From: Alphaproteobacteria bacterium
GTDB taxonomy: Bacteria > Pseudomonadota > Alphaproteobacteria > Sneathiellales > Sneathiellaceae
Assembly: GCA_006226265.1 (NCBI GenBank)
Contig: SBHH01000060.1
Location: 1-6,828 of the forward strand
Direction: 5' to 3'
DNA length: 6,828 bases
Both the position numbers and the translations under genes were made by a program. Positions 1-6,313 of the stretch are shown here, in pieces. Numbering within the stretch: the first letter of the stretch is position 1; the number at the start of each line of letters is the position of its first letter. The notes beneath the pieces were generated by a model. It was not told where the DNA came from. It worked only from the letters and a program-made list of their open reading frames with translations, and ran no database searches.

Positions 1-34
1 CGGCGATGGTGATAAGCTGATGGAATGAATCCAT
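1..34 (-). CDS. Possible 5' end of a divergent gene (partial)
   Basis: Reading leftward from an ATG at 34-32, the - strand gives MDSFHQLITIA up to the window edge, with no stop. LysR-type regulators are often transcribed divergently from a target gene, so a target starting here would fit. Only eleven codons are visible. Two other ATGs, at 44-42 and 39-37, open the other two frames, and all three stay open to the edge. A GAGGG on the - strand, just upstream of position 48, would suit the ATG at 44 better by spacing, while the frame from 34 gives the most protein-like residues. I cannot name a family. This is a suspicion based on context, not a firm gene. Confidence 0.22.
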   Translation of the reverse strand, partial: MDSFHQLITIA

Positions 35-48
35 AACATGGCATTATG
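32..48. promoter_or_regulatory. Candidate LysR-type operator (CATAA-N7-TTATG)
   Basis: A perfect dyad with arms CATAA (32-36) and TTATG (44-48) is separated by seven bases. Within it lies the T-N11-A arrangement (T34, A46) that is typical of LysR-family recognition sites. It sits 30 bases upstream of the LysR start codon, where autoregulation and control of a divergent gene are usually exerted. The dyad is seen directly; binding by this LysR protein is inferred. Confidence 0.5.
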
Positions 49-52
49 CCCT

Positions 53-65
53 CTAAAAATTTTAG
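53..65. promoter_or_regulatory. AT-rich palindrome CTAAAA-A-TTTTAG upstream of lysR
   Basis: A perfect 6-base palindrome around one central base ends 12 bases before the LysR start codon. Its centre is about 19 bases, close to two helical turns, from the centre of the dyad at 32-48. LysR tetramers commonly contact a recognition site and a second, promoter-proximal activation site at this kind of spacing. It could equally be an AT-rich promoter element for the LysR gene, since no clear -35/-10 pair is otherwise visible in the first 77 bases. Confidence 0.35.
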
Positions 66-77
66 CAGTATCAGGTA

Positions 78-989
78 ATGAATCGGTTACGTCAGCTAGA
101 GGCCTTCCGGGCCGTTATCCTCACCGGCGGAGTCACTCCGGCGGCCAGCATGTTGAATATTTCCCAGCCCGCGGTCAGTCGCTTGATCGCCAGCCTTGAA
201 AAGGCGCTTTCCATTCCGCTGTTCGACCGGCGGCAAGGGCGGCTTTATCCCACGTCAGAGGCGGAGTTCCTGTTCGGTGAAGTGGACCGTGCCATCGCCA
301 ATCTTGATCATATTTCACAGCTTGCCGCCGATATCCGTAACCAGAAGGCGGGCCATTTGCGCATCGCCTGCCTGCCGGGCTTCGCGACCTCGTTGCTGCC
401 GAAAGTCGTTGCCGAATTCCTCGCCGACCGGCCCGATGTCACCATGTCGATCCAAACACGAAGCTCCGCCCGGGTCCGCGAATGGATCGCCGCGCAGCAG
501 TATGACATTGGCATTGCTGACGAATTTGAAGGTCATAGCGCCGTCAACCATGAACCGGTCAATATCCGCACTGTCTGCGCCCTGTCGACCCGCCACCCCC
601 TCGCCCGGCAAAGTGTGATTACGGCGCGCGATCTCGACGGGGTGCCGATGATCATCCAGGACCGGCAGAACCGCTTCTACCACGCGACCAAGGCGGCGTT
701 TGATTCCGCCGGCGCCGTCCTTAACCACCGGGTCGAGGTGCGCCAGTTCGCAACCGCCTGCATCCTGGCCGAGCGCGAGGTCGGTATCGCCATTGTGAGC
801 TCGATTGATGCGGCGGAATATGTCGGCAAGGGCCTTGTCACCCGCCCGTTCGAGCCCCAACTCCCTTTCCGCCTTGATATTCTCTATCCGAAATACCATC
901 CCCGTTCCCTTCTGATGCAGGAATTTATCGACAGCTTCCAAAAGAGCCTTCGCCCCTTCGCGCTTCCCGATCCGATCTCCGAAATTTAG
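78..989 (+). CDS. LysR-family transcriptional regulator, OccR/NocR-like
   Basis: The 303-residue protein has the usual LysR length and layout. An N-terminal winged helix-turn-helix spans about residues 3-62, including the characteristic stretch ISQPAVSRLIASLE (28-41) followed by LFDRR. A linker helix follows, then a periplasmic-binding-protein-like effector domain (about 93-295), beginning with LRIACLPGFATSLLP. The N-terminus (RQLEAFRAVILTGGVT) and the domain start resemble the OccR/NocR group, whose known members sense opines and related amino-acid derivatives; the ligand here is unknown. The ATG at 78 has only a weak AGG two bases upstream, but the conserved N-terminus begins right there, so the start is well supported. 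The gene is followed directly by the promoter of the MarR-GNAT gene. Its target may be that unit, a divergent gene left of the window, or itself. Confidence 0.93.
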   Translation: MNRLRQLEAFRAVILTGGVTPAASMLNISQPAVSRLIASLEKALSIPLFDRRQGRLYPTSEAEFLFGEVDRAIANLDHISQLAADIRNQKAGHLRIACLPGFATSLLPKVVAEFLADRPDVTMSIQTRSSARVREWIAAQQYDIGIADEFEGHSAVNHEPVNIRTVCALSTRHPLARQSVITARDLDGVPMIIQDRQNRFYHATKAAFDSAGAVLNHRVEVRQFATACILAEREVGIAIVSSIDAAEYVGKGLVTRPFEPQLPFRLDILYPKYHPRSLLMQEFIDSFQKSLRPFALPDPISEI

Positions 990-1020
990 TTGACAAAGTC
1001 CATTATTAATTCGATATAGT
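990..1020 (+). promoter_or_regulatory. Sigma70-like promoter of the MarR-GNAT/EamA unit
   Basis: A perfect -35 hexamer TTGACA (990-995) starts one base after the lysR stop codon. The -10 is either GATATA at 1013-1018 with 17-base spacing or TATAGT at 1015-1020 with 19-base spacing. The second is closer to consensus but widely spaced. The region is conspicuously AT-rich against its surroundings. An inverted repeat GTCCA (998-1002) / TGGAC (1021-1025) brackets the -10 and may be part of an operator for the MarR domain encoded just downstream. Confidence 0.6.
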
Positions 1021-1038
1021 TGGACAGGAGGAAGGAAC

Positions 1039-1956
1039 ATGCCCAAAACGGAAAGTCGTATCGATATGATCCGGCGCTTCAACCGCTTCTATACCAAGCA
1101 GGTCGGCGCCCTCAATGAAGGGCTATTGAAGAGCCCCTTTTCCCTTACGGAAATGCGCATTTTATATGAGTTAAACGCACATGAGGGCTTGTCTGCCATC
1201 GATCTGGTGCGGGAGCTTTCGCTCGATCCAGCCTATCTCAGCCGTATTTTGAAGAAATTCAAGCATGACGGGCTTCTTAAAACCCGACGGAGCGAAAACG
1301 ACGGGCGACAATGGCTCCTTTCCATGACTGAAAAGGGGCGCGACGTCTTTGCGCCTTACATAAAGGCATCCCGCGATGAAGTGGCGGCGATGCTGGCCCC
1401 CCTTGATGAAGCATCGCAGCAAAAGCTCGCCGCGGCCATGCATCAGATCCTTCTGACCTTCAACGCGGAGGAACCGGTGCCCGTCACATTGCGGGCGCAC
1501 AAGCCCGGCGATATGGGCTGGGTCATCCATCGGCATGGCGCACTATATGCCGAGGAATATGACTTTGACGAGACGTTCGAGGCTCTGGTCGCCGGTGTCG
1601 CCGCCGACTTCATCAACAATTTCGATCCCGAGTGGGAGCATTGCTGGATCGCCGAGCGGGCGGACGAAATTTTGGGCTCCATCTTCCTTGTGAAGAAGGA
1701 CGAAACGACTGCCAAACTCCGTCTTCTCTATGTCGAGCCATCAGCGCGCGGCCTTGGTGTCGGGCGGAAGCTGGTCACGGCCTGCCTCGATTTCGCGCGC
1801 GCCAAGGGATATAAAACCGTCACCCTCTGGACCAACAGCATCCTTCATGCCGCCATCCATCTTTATGAGGAAGCGGGCTTCAAGCTGATGGAGGAAGAGG
1901 CGCATCACAGTTTCGGACAGGACCTCATCGGCCAGAACTGGGACCTCGAATTATGA
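1039..1956 (+). CDS. MarR-GNAT fusion: winged-helix regulator with N-acetyltransferase domain
   Basis: This 305-residue cytoplasmic protein joins two domains. Residues 5-143 form a MarR-type winged helix: the recognition helix region is about LDPAYLSRILKKFKHDGLL (62-80), followed by a wing with RRSENDGRQ (83-91) and LSMTEKGRDVF. Residues 148-305 form a GNAT acetyltransferase domain. The acetyl-CoA pyrophosphate loop is seen as ARGLGVGRKL (236-245), preceded by the LRLLYVEP strand. The later WTN (264-266) and LYEEAGF (275-281) motifs are typical. Such bifunctional proteins are a known family of this length. The acetyl acceptor is unknown; a small amine-bearing toxin or metabolite is one possibility. 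An AGGAGG at 1026-1031, seven bases before the ATG, fixes the start. The stop overlaps the start of the permease gene, so the two are translationally coupled. Autoregulation through the upstream AT-rich promoter is likely but inferred. Confidence 0.92.
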   Translation: MPKTESRIDMIRRFNRFYTKQVGALNEGLLKSPFSLTEMRILYELNAHEGLSAIDLVRELSLDPAYLSRILKKFKHDGLLKTRRSENDGRQWLLSMTEKGRDVFAPYIKASRDEVAAMLAPLDEASQQKLAAAMHQILLTFNAEEPVPVTLRAHKPGDMGWVIHRHGALYAEEYDFDETFEALVAGVAADFINNFDPEWEHCWIAERADEILGSIFLVKKDETTAKLRLLYVEPSARGLGVGRKLVTACLDFARAKGYKTVTLWTNSILHAAIHLYEEAGFKLMEEEAHHSFGQDLIGQNWDLEL

Positions 1957-2858
1957 GCCGGGAGGCCCCGGCCCTTGTCGCCGCGGCCGTCAGCGGCATT
2001 CTGGTCGGCGCGGCGCTGGTGGCCACGGGCTCGATCGTCGAGGCGGCGGGCCCGATCACCATCGCCTTCATCCGCTATACCATCGGCGTGCTGATCCTGC
2101 TGCCGGTCGCACTTCGGCTTTCCTGGAAACGGGTGCCGTTCCGCGATCTTTGGCCGATCTCGCTTCTTGGCATTTTCCAGTTCGCCATCCTGATCATGCT
2201 CCTCAATTTCTCGGTGCTTTATATTCAGGTCGGTCTGGCGGTCCTGATTTTCGCGACCTTGCCGCTCCTCACCATGATGATCTCCATTGGCCTGAAGCGC
2301 GAACCCTTCACAATGCGGAAATTCACCGGCATTACCCTCACCATCATCGGGGTCGGATTTGCGGTTGGCGCGAATGCTTTTTCGGGGGAGATTGGCGCGG
2401 GCGGCTGGATCGGGATCGGAACGGCCTTTTTAAGCGCGCTGTCGGGCGCCGTCTGCTCGGTCTACTACGGACCCTATCTCGCGCGCTATCCCACTTTGCA
2501 GGTGAGCACGCTCGCCATGCTGGCCTCCGTCGTCTTTATATTTCTGCTGGCCCTGCCGGAGGGGATGATCGCGGCCGTGCCGACATTCGGCCTCAAGACC
2601 TGGGCCGTGCTTCTTTTCATCGGATTTGCAAGCGCGCTCGGCTATTTTTGCTGGCTTTACGGGCTTACCCATACGCTGCCGTCAAATGTCACTGTCTTTT
2701 TGGGCCTAAGCCCGATCAGCGCCGCGATCTTCGCCGCCATTTTCATTGCCCAGCCGCTTCGCTGGCAGGATGCGACGGGCACTGCGCTTGTGGTGGCGGG
2801 GCTCATTGTCTCGCTCTGGCGGCGGCGCGCTGCCGCCCCGCCGTCAGATATCGCATAA
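1953..2858 (+). CDS. EamA/DMT-family permease (ten-helix drug/metabolite transporter)
   Basis: The 301-residue inner-membrane protein has about ten hydrophobic segments in two EamA repeats, roughly residues 7-138 and 150-290. The first repeat carries the usual FIRYTIGVLILLP (39-51), and the second ends with LGLSPISAAIFAAIFIAQP (250-268) and a positively charged tail after LWRRR. Family members export amino acids, nucleotides, drugs or other small metabolites; the substrate cannot be read from sequence. The ATG overlaps the stop of the MarR-GNAT gene (ATGA, 1953-1956), and only a weak GGGA lies upstream, which supports translational coupling. The pairing suggests export of either the unmodified toxin or its acetylated form. 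The 3' end meets the ridA gene with one base between stop codons. A GC hairpin at 2821-2837 lies inside the last codons but has no adjacent T-tract, so I do not call it a terminator. Confidence 0.9.
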   Translation: MSREAPALVAAAVSGILVGAALVATGSIVEAAGPITIAFIRYTIGVLILLPVALRLSWKRVPFRDLWPISLLGIFQFAILIMLLNFSVLYIQVGLAVLIFATLPLLTMMISIGLKREPFTMRKFTGITLTIIGVGFAVGANAFSGEIGAGGWIGIGTAFLSALSGAVCSVYYGPYLARYPTLQVSTLAMLASVVFIFLLALPEGMIAAVPTFGLKTWAVLLFIGFASALGYFCWLYGLTHTLPSNVTVFLGLSPISAAIFAAIFIAQPLRWQDATGTALVVAGLIVSLWRRRAAAPPSDIA

Positions 2859-2859
2859 T

Positions 2860-3204
2860 TTATTTTGCCGCGATGATAATAATCTCGACCTTGAAGTCAG
2901 GAGTCGCGAGGCGGCTCTCCCCACAGGCGCGCGCCGGGGGATTTTCAGGGTCGATCCAGGCATCCCAGACCGAGTTCATTTCCGCAAAGTCATCCATGCT
3001 GGCGAGCCAGATCGTCGCCTGCAGGATCTTGGACTTGCTGCTGCCGACGCCGCCCAGCAGTTCGTCGATCCGGGCGCAAATGGCTTTTGTCTGGGCGGTC
3101 ACGCTGTCACCCGGCGCACCAACCTGGCCCGCGAGATAAACCATGTCCCCATGCACGACCGCCTGGCTCATCCGGGGGCCTTTTTCAATCCGTTCAATCG
3201 TCAT
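2860..3204 (-). CDS. RidA-family (YjgF/YER057c/UK114) enamine/imine deaminase
   Basis: This 114-residue cytoplasmic protein has the chorismate-mutase-like RidA fold and would be expected to act as a trimer. Visible family features are MVYLAGQVG (21-29), QTKAICARIDELL (38-50), the DDFAEMN stretch (71-77) and PPARACGE (89-96). By alignment, R92 matches the catalytic arginine of E. coli RidA (R105) and E107 matches its E120, so the active site that hydrolyses enamines/imines to ketones and ammonia looks intact. The start has AAGGGA five bases upstream. It follows the dioxygenase gene by 15 bases and is the last gene of the operon. RidA relatives work in aromatic pathways that pass through amino intermediates, for example 2-aminomuconate deaminase. 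Here the partner substrate is unknown; a general housekeeping role against reactive enamines is the alternative. Confidence 0.9.
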   Translation of the reverse strand: MTIERIEKGPRMSQAVVHGDMVYLAGQVGAPGDSVTAQTKAICARIDELLGGVGSSKSKILQATIWLASMDDFAEMNSVWDAWIDPENPPARACGESRLATPDFKVEIIIIAAK

Positions 3205-3219
3205 TTCATTCCCTTTTTA

Positions 3220-4269
3220 TCAGTTTTTCTGCCGTTCTTCCCGCCAGAAGCCCAGTTTCTGCTGCGCCGCCCGGTCGGAAAAGCTGAAGATCACGGCATC
3301 CTCGCCCGCCTGGTGACGGACCCATTTCCAGCTCGGGGCGATGAAGATATCCTTCGGTCCCCATGTGAACCATTCCCCATCAATCTCGCTCCTCCCAAAG
3401 CCTTCGACAACCGTGAAGACGGTCGCATCGGTTGCCCGGTAGGGCGCGCTTTCGAACCCCTTCGGCAGGAGTTGCAGGAACGTCGCCATGGTCGGCATGG
3501 CGAAGCCGCCGTCCCTGGGATTGGTATAGCGTAATTTGAGGCCATGGCAAGGGTCCCATTCTTCCTGCCGCGCCATGCGATGAAGCGCCTCCCGACTCCG
3601 CGCGTAAGGGTAATTGAAGATAGGGGAGGCCTGCCCCGTCGCCTCAAAATCGACGGGCAGCATATTCGCGCCATAGCGGGCAAGCGAATCCCCCGTGTTC
3701 CGTCCGACCGGCTGTTCCTCGGCCGTGTAGGGTTCGGCGAAAGAGGCATCGAAGAAGGACAGCATCGGGATATCGAGACCGTCGAGCCAGACCATCGGTT
3801 TGTCGCTTCCGTTGCCATGGTCATGCCAGGCCATCGGCGGTGTGATCACAAAATCGCCGGGCCGCATCAGGGTTTTCTCCCCTTCCACAGTCGTATGGGC
3901 ATCTTCGCCTTCCAGCACGAAGCGGAGGGCCGTCTGGCTATGTCGGTGGGCGGGCGCAACCTCCCCCGGCAGGACGAGTTGCAACCCGGCATAAAGCGAG
4001 GTCGTGATCCGGCTCTGTCCGCGAAGCCCCGGATTTTCGAGGATCAGGACGCGCCGCTCAGCCTCCCGTGCGGTAATGAGCTCCCCCGCCTCCATCAGGA
4101 AGGGACGAAGCCGGTCATATTGCCAGAGATGAGCGCGGCAGCCGCTTTTCGGCTCCGGCGTGATGATATCCTTCATCACATCCCAGAGCGGCGTCAGGTG
4201 ATCCTGATCGATCCGGCCGTAAAATTCAGCGCGGGCGCTGGTGACTTCCGGTTTCTCGTCGCTGCTCAT
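3220..4269 (-). CDS. Gentisate 1,2-dioxygenase-like two-cupin ring-cleavage dioxygenase
   Basis: The 349-residue cytoplasmic Fe(II) enzyme matches the length of gentisate 1,2-dioxygenases, which open gentisate between the carboxyl- and hydroxyl-bearing carbons to give maleylpyruvate. The N-terminal cupin (about 88-160) carries SLYAGLQLVLPGEVAPAHRH and RPGDFVITPP. Iron ligands are H108, H110 and H149. Their spacing equals that of H119/H121/H160 in salicylate 1,2-dioxygenase of Pseudaminobacter, an offset of 11. With the same offset, R68, R72, R116 and H151 match its substrate-binding R79, R83, R127 and H162. A second, degenerate cupin (about 265-335) follows. The ATG has AAAGGCGGG upstream. 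The gene lies 15 bases after trkH and 15 before ridA, so all three are probably one transcript. The exact substrate (gentisate, salicylate, 1-hydroxy-2-naphthoate or 5-aminosalicylate) is not settled by sequence. Confidence 0.9.
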   Translation of the reverse strand: MSSDEKPEVTSARAEFYGRIDQDHLTPLWDVMKDIITPEPKSGCRAHLWQYDRLRPFLMEAGELITAREAERRVLILENPGLRGQSRITTSLYAGLQLVLPGEVAPAHRHSQTALRFVLEGEDAHTTVEGEKTLMRPGDFVITPPMAWHDHGNGSDKPMVWLDGLDIPMLSFFDASFAEPYTAEEQPVGRNTGDSLARYGANMLPVDFEATGQASPIFNYPYARSREALHRMARQEEWDPCHGLKLRYTNPRDGGFAMPTMATFLQLLPKGFESAPYRATDATVFTVVEGFGRSEIDGEWFTWGPKDIFIAPSWKWVRHQAGEDAVIFSFSDRAAQQKLGFWREERQKN

Positions 4270-4284
4270 CCGCCCGCCTTTCGC

Positions 4285-5736
4285 TTATCGCCGCCAAAAT
4301 TCTTTCATGAACATGGCATAGACGACGGCAACTTCCAACCGGCCTGAGATCATCGCGAGCATCAGGATCCATTTCGCCGTGTCGGGAATCGCCGCAAAAT
4401 TCGTTCCGGGCCCGACAACGGGACCAAGCCCCGGCCCCGCATTTGCCATGGCCTGCGCAACCGCGCTCGTACTGCTCAGGAAATCGAGGCCCGTCACCAT
4501 GACGGCGAGCGAGAGGATTGCAAAAGACAGCATATAGATAAAGAGGAAGTTCCAGACCGAGGTCGCCATCTCGATATCGACGGTGCGCTTGCCATAGCGG
4601 AGGACCAGCACCCGGTTCGGCGAGAACATCTGCATCAGTTGCACTTTCAGCCCGGCAAACAGGATCTGCCAGCGGAAAATCTTGATCGCGCCGGAGGTCG
4701 AGCCCGCGCAGCCCCCAATAAAGAGGAGCAGGAAGAAAATCCCCATGGGGAACGGGCCCCAGAGGCTGAAATCCGTGGTCGCGAAGCCTGTGTCAGTCAA
4801 GACAGAGGTCACGTTGAAAAAGGACTGCCGGAGGGCCATCCCCGCCGCCATGTGATTCTCGAATACGTTCCAGATGGCGCAGGCAAGAATGGCTGTAATC
4901 AGCACTTTGAAAAAGGCGCTTACCTGCAGATCGGTCGCGAAAGCTGTCCGCGTCCTACGGAACAGCTTGCTATAGAAAATAAGCGGCAAGGCGCCCGAAA
5001 TCATGAAAATGCCGATGATGATTTCGATGGGAAGCGAATGATAGTAACCGACCGAGGCGTCTTTTGTTGAATAACCGCCCGTCGCGATGGTCGCCATGGC
5101 ATGGTTGACCGCATCGAAGAAGGACATGCCTGCAACGAACAGGGCAAGCGTGCAGAGAACCGTGAGGGTGAGGTAAACCAGCCCGACCTCTTTCAGGATC
5201 GATTCAATTCGCGGGAAGGGCTTGCCGGAAATATCCGAGGATTCCGACAGGAAAAGCCGCATTCCGCCCACCCGGAGAGCGGGCAGCAAAATCATCGCCA
5301 TCAACACGATGCCTACGCCGCCGATCCACTGGGCGATAGAACGCCACATCAGGATGCCAGGCGGCATGTTATCAAGCCCGATCAGGACCGTGGAGCCAGT
5401 GGTTGTGAGCGCGGAAATCGTCTCAAACACCGCATCGGTAAAGGGAATATCGGGATATCCGAGAATCAACGGCAAGGAGGCAAAAGCACTCAGCACGATC
5501 CAGCTTCCCGCCGTCAGGAGATAGCCGGTGCTGCCCGAGAGCGTGACCTCTCCGCCCCGGTTGGAAAAGGCGAGCCCGCCCCCCATAAATATGGTGAAAC
5601 CGCCGCTTGCGAGAAAGACCGTCCATTCCTTGTTGCCGGTCAGCGCGTCCAGAAGGCAGGGCACCAGCATCGCACATCCGAGGACGACCAGCATCAGACC
5701 GATCACATAGAGGACGAAATGATATTCACGTTTCAT
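4285..5736 (-). CDS. trkH: TrkH-family potassium uptake protein (channel-like membrane subunit)
   Basis: The 483-residue inner-membrane protein belongs to the Trk/Ktr/HKT superfamily, which moves K+ (sometimes Na+) through four membrane-pore-membrane repeats. The selectivity-filter glycines of the four pore loops are visible: TTTGS (G114), ATGGYST (G220), TDTGFAT (G317) and ANAGPGLG (G434). The C-terminus has the usual SGRLEVAVVYAMFMKEFWR. Length is normal for TrkH. A partner TrkA regulatory subunit is not in the window. The start codon is the first possible one, since an in-frame TAA lies six codons upstream, but no Shine-Dalgarno-like purine run precedes it. A good promoter lies about 45 bases upstream. 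Its stop is 15 bases before the dioxygenase start, an unusual operon partner. It could equally be named KtrB-like; the longer form and motifs favour TrkH. Confidence 0.93.
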   Translation of the reverse strand: MKREYHFVLYVIGLMLVVLGCAMLVPCLLDALTGNKEWTVFLASGGFTIFMGGGLAFSNRGGEVTLSGSTGYLLTAGSWIVLSAFASLPLILGYPDIPFTDAVFETISALTTTGSTVLIGLDNMPPGILMWRSIAQWIGGVGIVLMAMILLPALRVGGMRLFLSESSDISGKPFPRIESILKEVGLVYLTLTVLCTLALFVAGMSFFDAVNHAMATIATGGYSTKDASVGYYHSLPIEIIIGIFMISGALPLIFYSKLFRRTRTAFATDLQVSAFFKVLITAILACAIWNVFENHMAAGMALRQSFFNVTSVLTDTGFATTDFSLWGPFPMGIFFLLLFIGGCAGSTSGAIKIFRWQILFAGLKVQLMQMFSPNRVLVLRYGKRTVDIEMATSVWNFLFIYMLSFAILSLAVMVTGLDFLSSTSAVAQAMANAGPGLGPVVGPGTNFAAIPDTAKWILMLAMISGRLEVAVVYAMFMKEFWRR

Positions 5737-5780
5737 AACTGGCGACCGATTTTACTGCTACTCCGCTTCCCCAACGCATT

Positions 5781-5810
5781 TTTATAGGCTCGCTCGTGCG
5801 CGAGTGTCAC
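5781..5810 (-). promoter_or_regulatory. Sigma70-like promoter of the trkH-dioxygenase-ridA operon
   Basis: On the - strand, GTGACA (5810-5805, five of six matches to TTGACA) and TATAAA (5786-5781, five of six to TATAAT) are separated by 18 bases. Transcription would start near 5774, leaving a leader of about 38 bases before the trkH ATG. The position between marR and trkH suits an independent promoter, although marR reads in the same direction and read-through is possible because no terminator is visible. Confidence 0.6.
5789..5804. promoter_or_regulatory. Inverted repeat CTCGC-N6-GCGAG in the trkH promoter spacer
   Basis: A 5-base perfect dyad fills 16 of the 18 bases between the -35 and -10 of the promoter above. 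A repressor bound there would block RNA polymerase; alternatively, this geometry is the one used by spacer-binding activators. As a hairpin it is short and is not followed by a T-tract on either strand, so it is not a convincing terminator for marR. The dyad is seen directly; its role is inferred. Confidence 0.4.
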
Positions 5811-5836
5811 TTTAAAAATCGGAAAAGGGTGCGAGG

Positions 5837-6313
5837 TCAGTCGCCTGACGCCAATGCGAGCGAGGCGAGCCAGCGGCGGATGACCTGCTCTTCTTCCGGC
5901 GTTAAATCCGCGGCAATCTCCCGGTCGATGGCATGCATATTCGCCCTCGCGCGAGAGAGCATATCCCGCCCTTTCGGGGTCAGGGAAAGCTGACGAATAC
6001 GGCCATGGACGGGATGAGGGTTTCGCTCTATCGCGTCTGACTTTTCAAGATTCGCGACGATGACATTGACCGTCTGCGGGGTCAGAAGCGCGAGCCTTGC
6101 CAAATCCGCATTCGACAAGCCGGGGTACGCGCCGATCATGGTGAGGGAGAGAAATTGCGGCAATGTCACGCCAAGCGGAGCGAGTGCCGTCTCCGCCCGG
6201 GCGCGATGGGTGGCAGCGGCCTGACGGAGCAAATAACCGAGATAGCCTTTCTCCCCGCGTTTCCCTTCCCCCGCTTCCGGGATATTCCTCTTCTCAAACT
6301 GCCGCTTGACCAT
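5837..6313 (-). CDS. MarR-family transcriptional regulator
   Basis: The 158-residue protein has the normal MarR length and fold. Helices at about 23-60 (YLGYLLRQAAATHRARAE) lead into the winged helix. SNADLARLALLTPQTVNVIV (67-86) spans the helix-turn-helix with its recognition helix, and RNPHPVHGRIRQLSLTPKGRDML (97-119) is the wing. The C-terminal helix with LTPEEEQVIRRWLASLA completes the dimer interface. There is no cysteine anywhere, so thiol-based sensing as in OhrR is excluded; a small-molecule ligand is likely. The ATG at 6313 is the right start because the conserved region begins shortly after. The reading frame continues open upstream, but that stretch is the operator region and the antisense of the neighbouring gene. 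No clear Shine-Dalgarno is present. The gene is divergent from the AhpD-like gene and shares a dyad operator with it, so it probably represses both. Confidence 0.9.
   Translation of the reverse strand: MVKRQFEKRNIPEAGEGKRGEKGYLGYLLRQAAATHRARAETALAPLGVTLPQFLSLTMIGAYPGLSNADLARLALLTPQTVNVIVANLEKSDAIERNPHPVHGRIRQLSLTPKGRDMLSRARANMHAIDREIAADLTPEEEQVIRRWLASLALASGD

Noticed and set aside
315..1082. Long - strand open frame (255 codons) opposite the LysR gene
   Set aside because: It lies antisense to a clear LysR protein, crosses the next gene's promoter and start, and shows no recognisable domain; it is explained by codon bias.
2821..2837. GC hairpin GGCGGC-GCGCT-GCCGCC near the permease end as an intrinsic terminator
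   Set aside because: No T-tract follows directly on either strand; the T-rich stretch on + starts about 17 bases later, and the hairpin lies in coding sequence.
2150..3534. Two + strand open frames overlapping the permease and continuing into ridA and the dioxygenase
   Set aside because: They are out of frame with the permease, cross a convergent gene boundary, and show arginine/proline-rich shadow composition.
3544..4347. Long + strand open frame opposite the dioxygenase gene (267 codons)
   Set aside because: It is antisense to the conserved cupin enzyme, has no domain signature, and runs across the dioxygenase-trkH junction.
5101..5787. Long + strand open frame opposite trkH (228 codons)
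   Set aside because: Composition is highly charged and repetitive, as expected for the antisense of membrane-protein codons; trkH on the other strand is unambiguous.
5789..5804. Same dyad as a terminator for marR
   Set aside because: The stem is only five pairs and is followed on the - strand by CCTATAAAAA rather than a T run; a promoter-spacer role fits better.
5853..5875. Repeated GCGAG units near the marR 3' end
   Set aside because: They encode the alanine/leucine/serine-rich C-terminal helix and reflect codon use, not a regulatory repeat.
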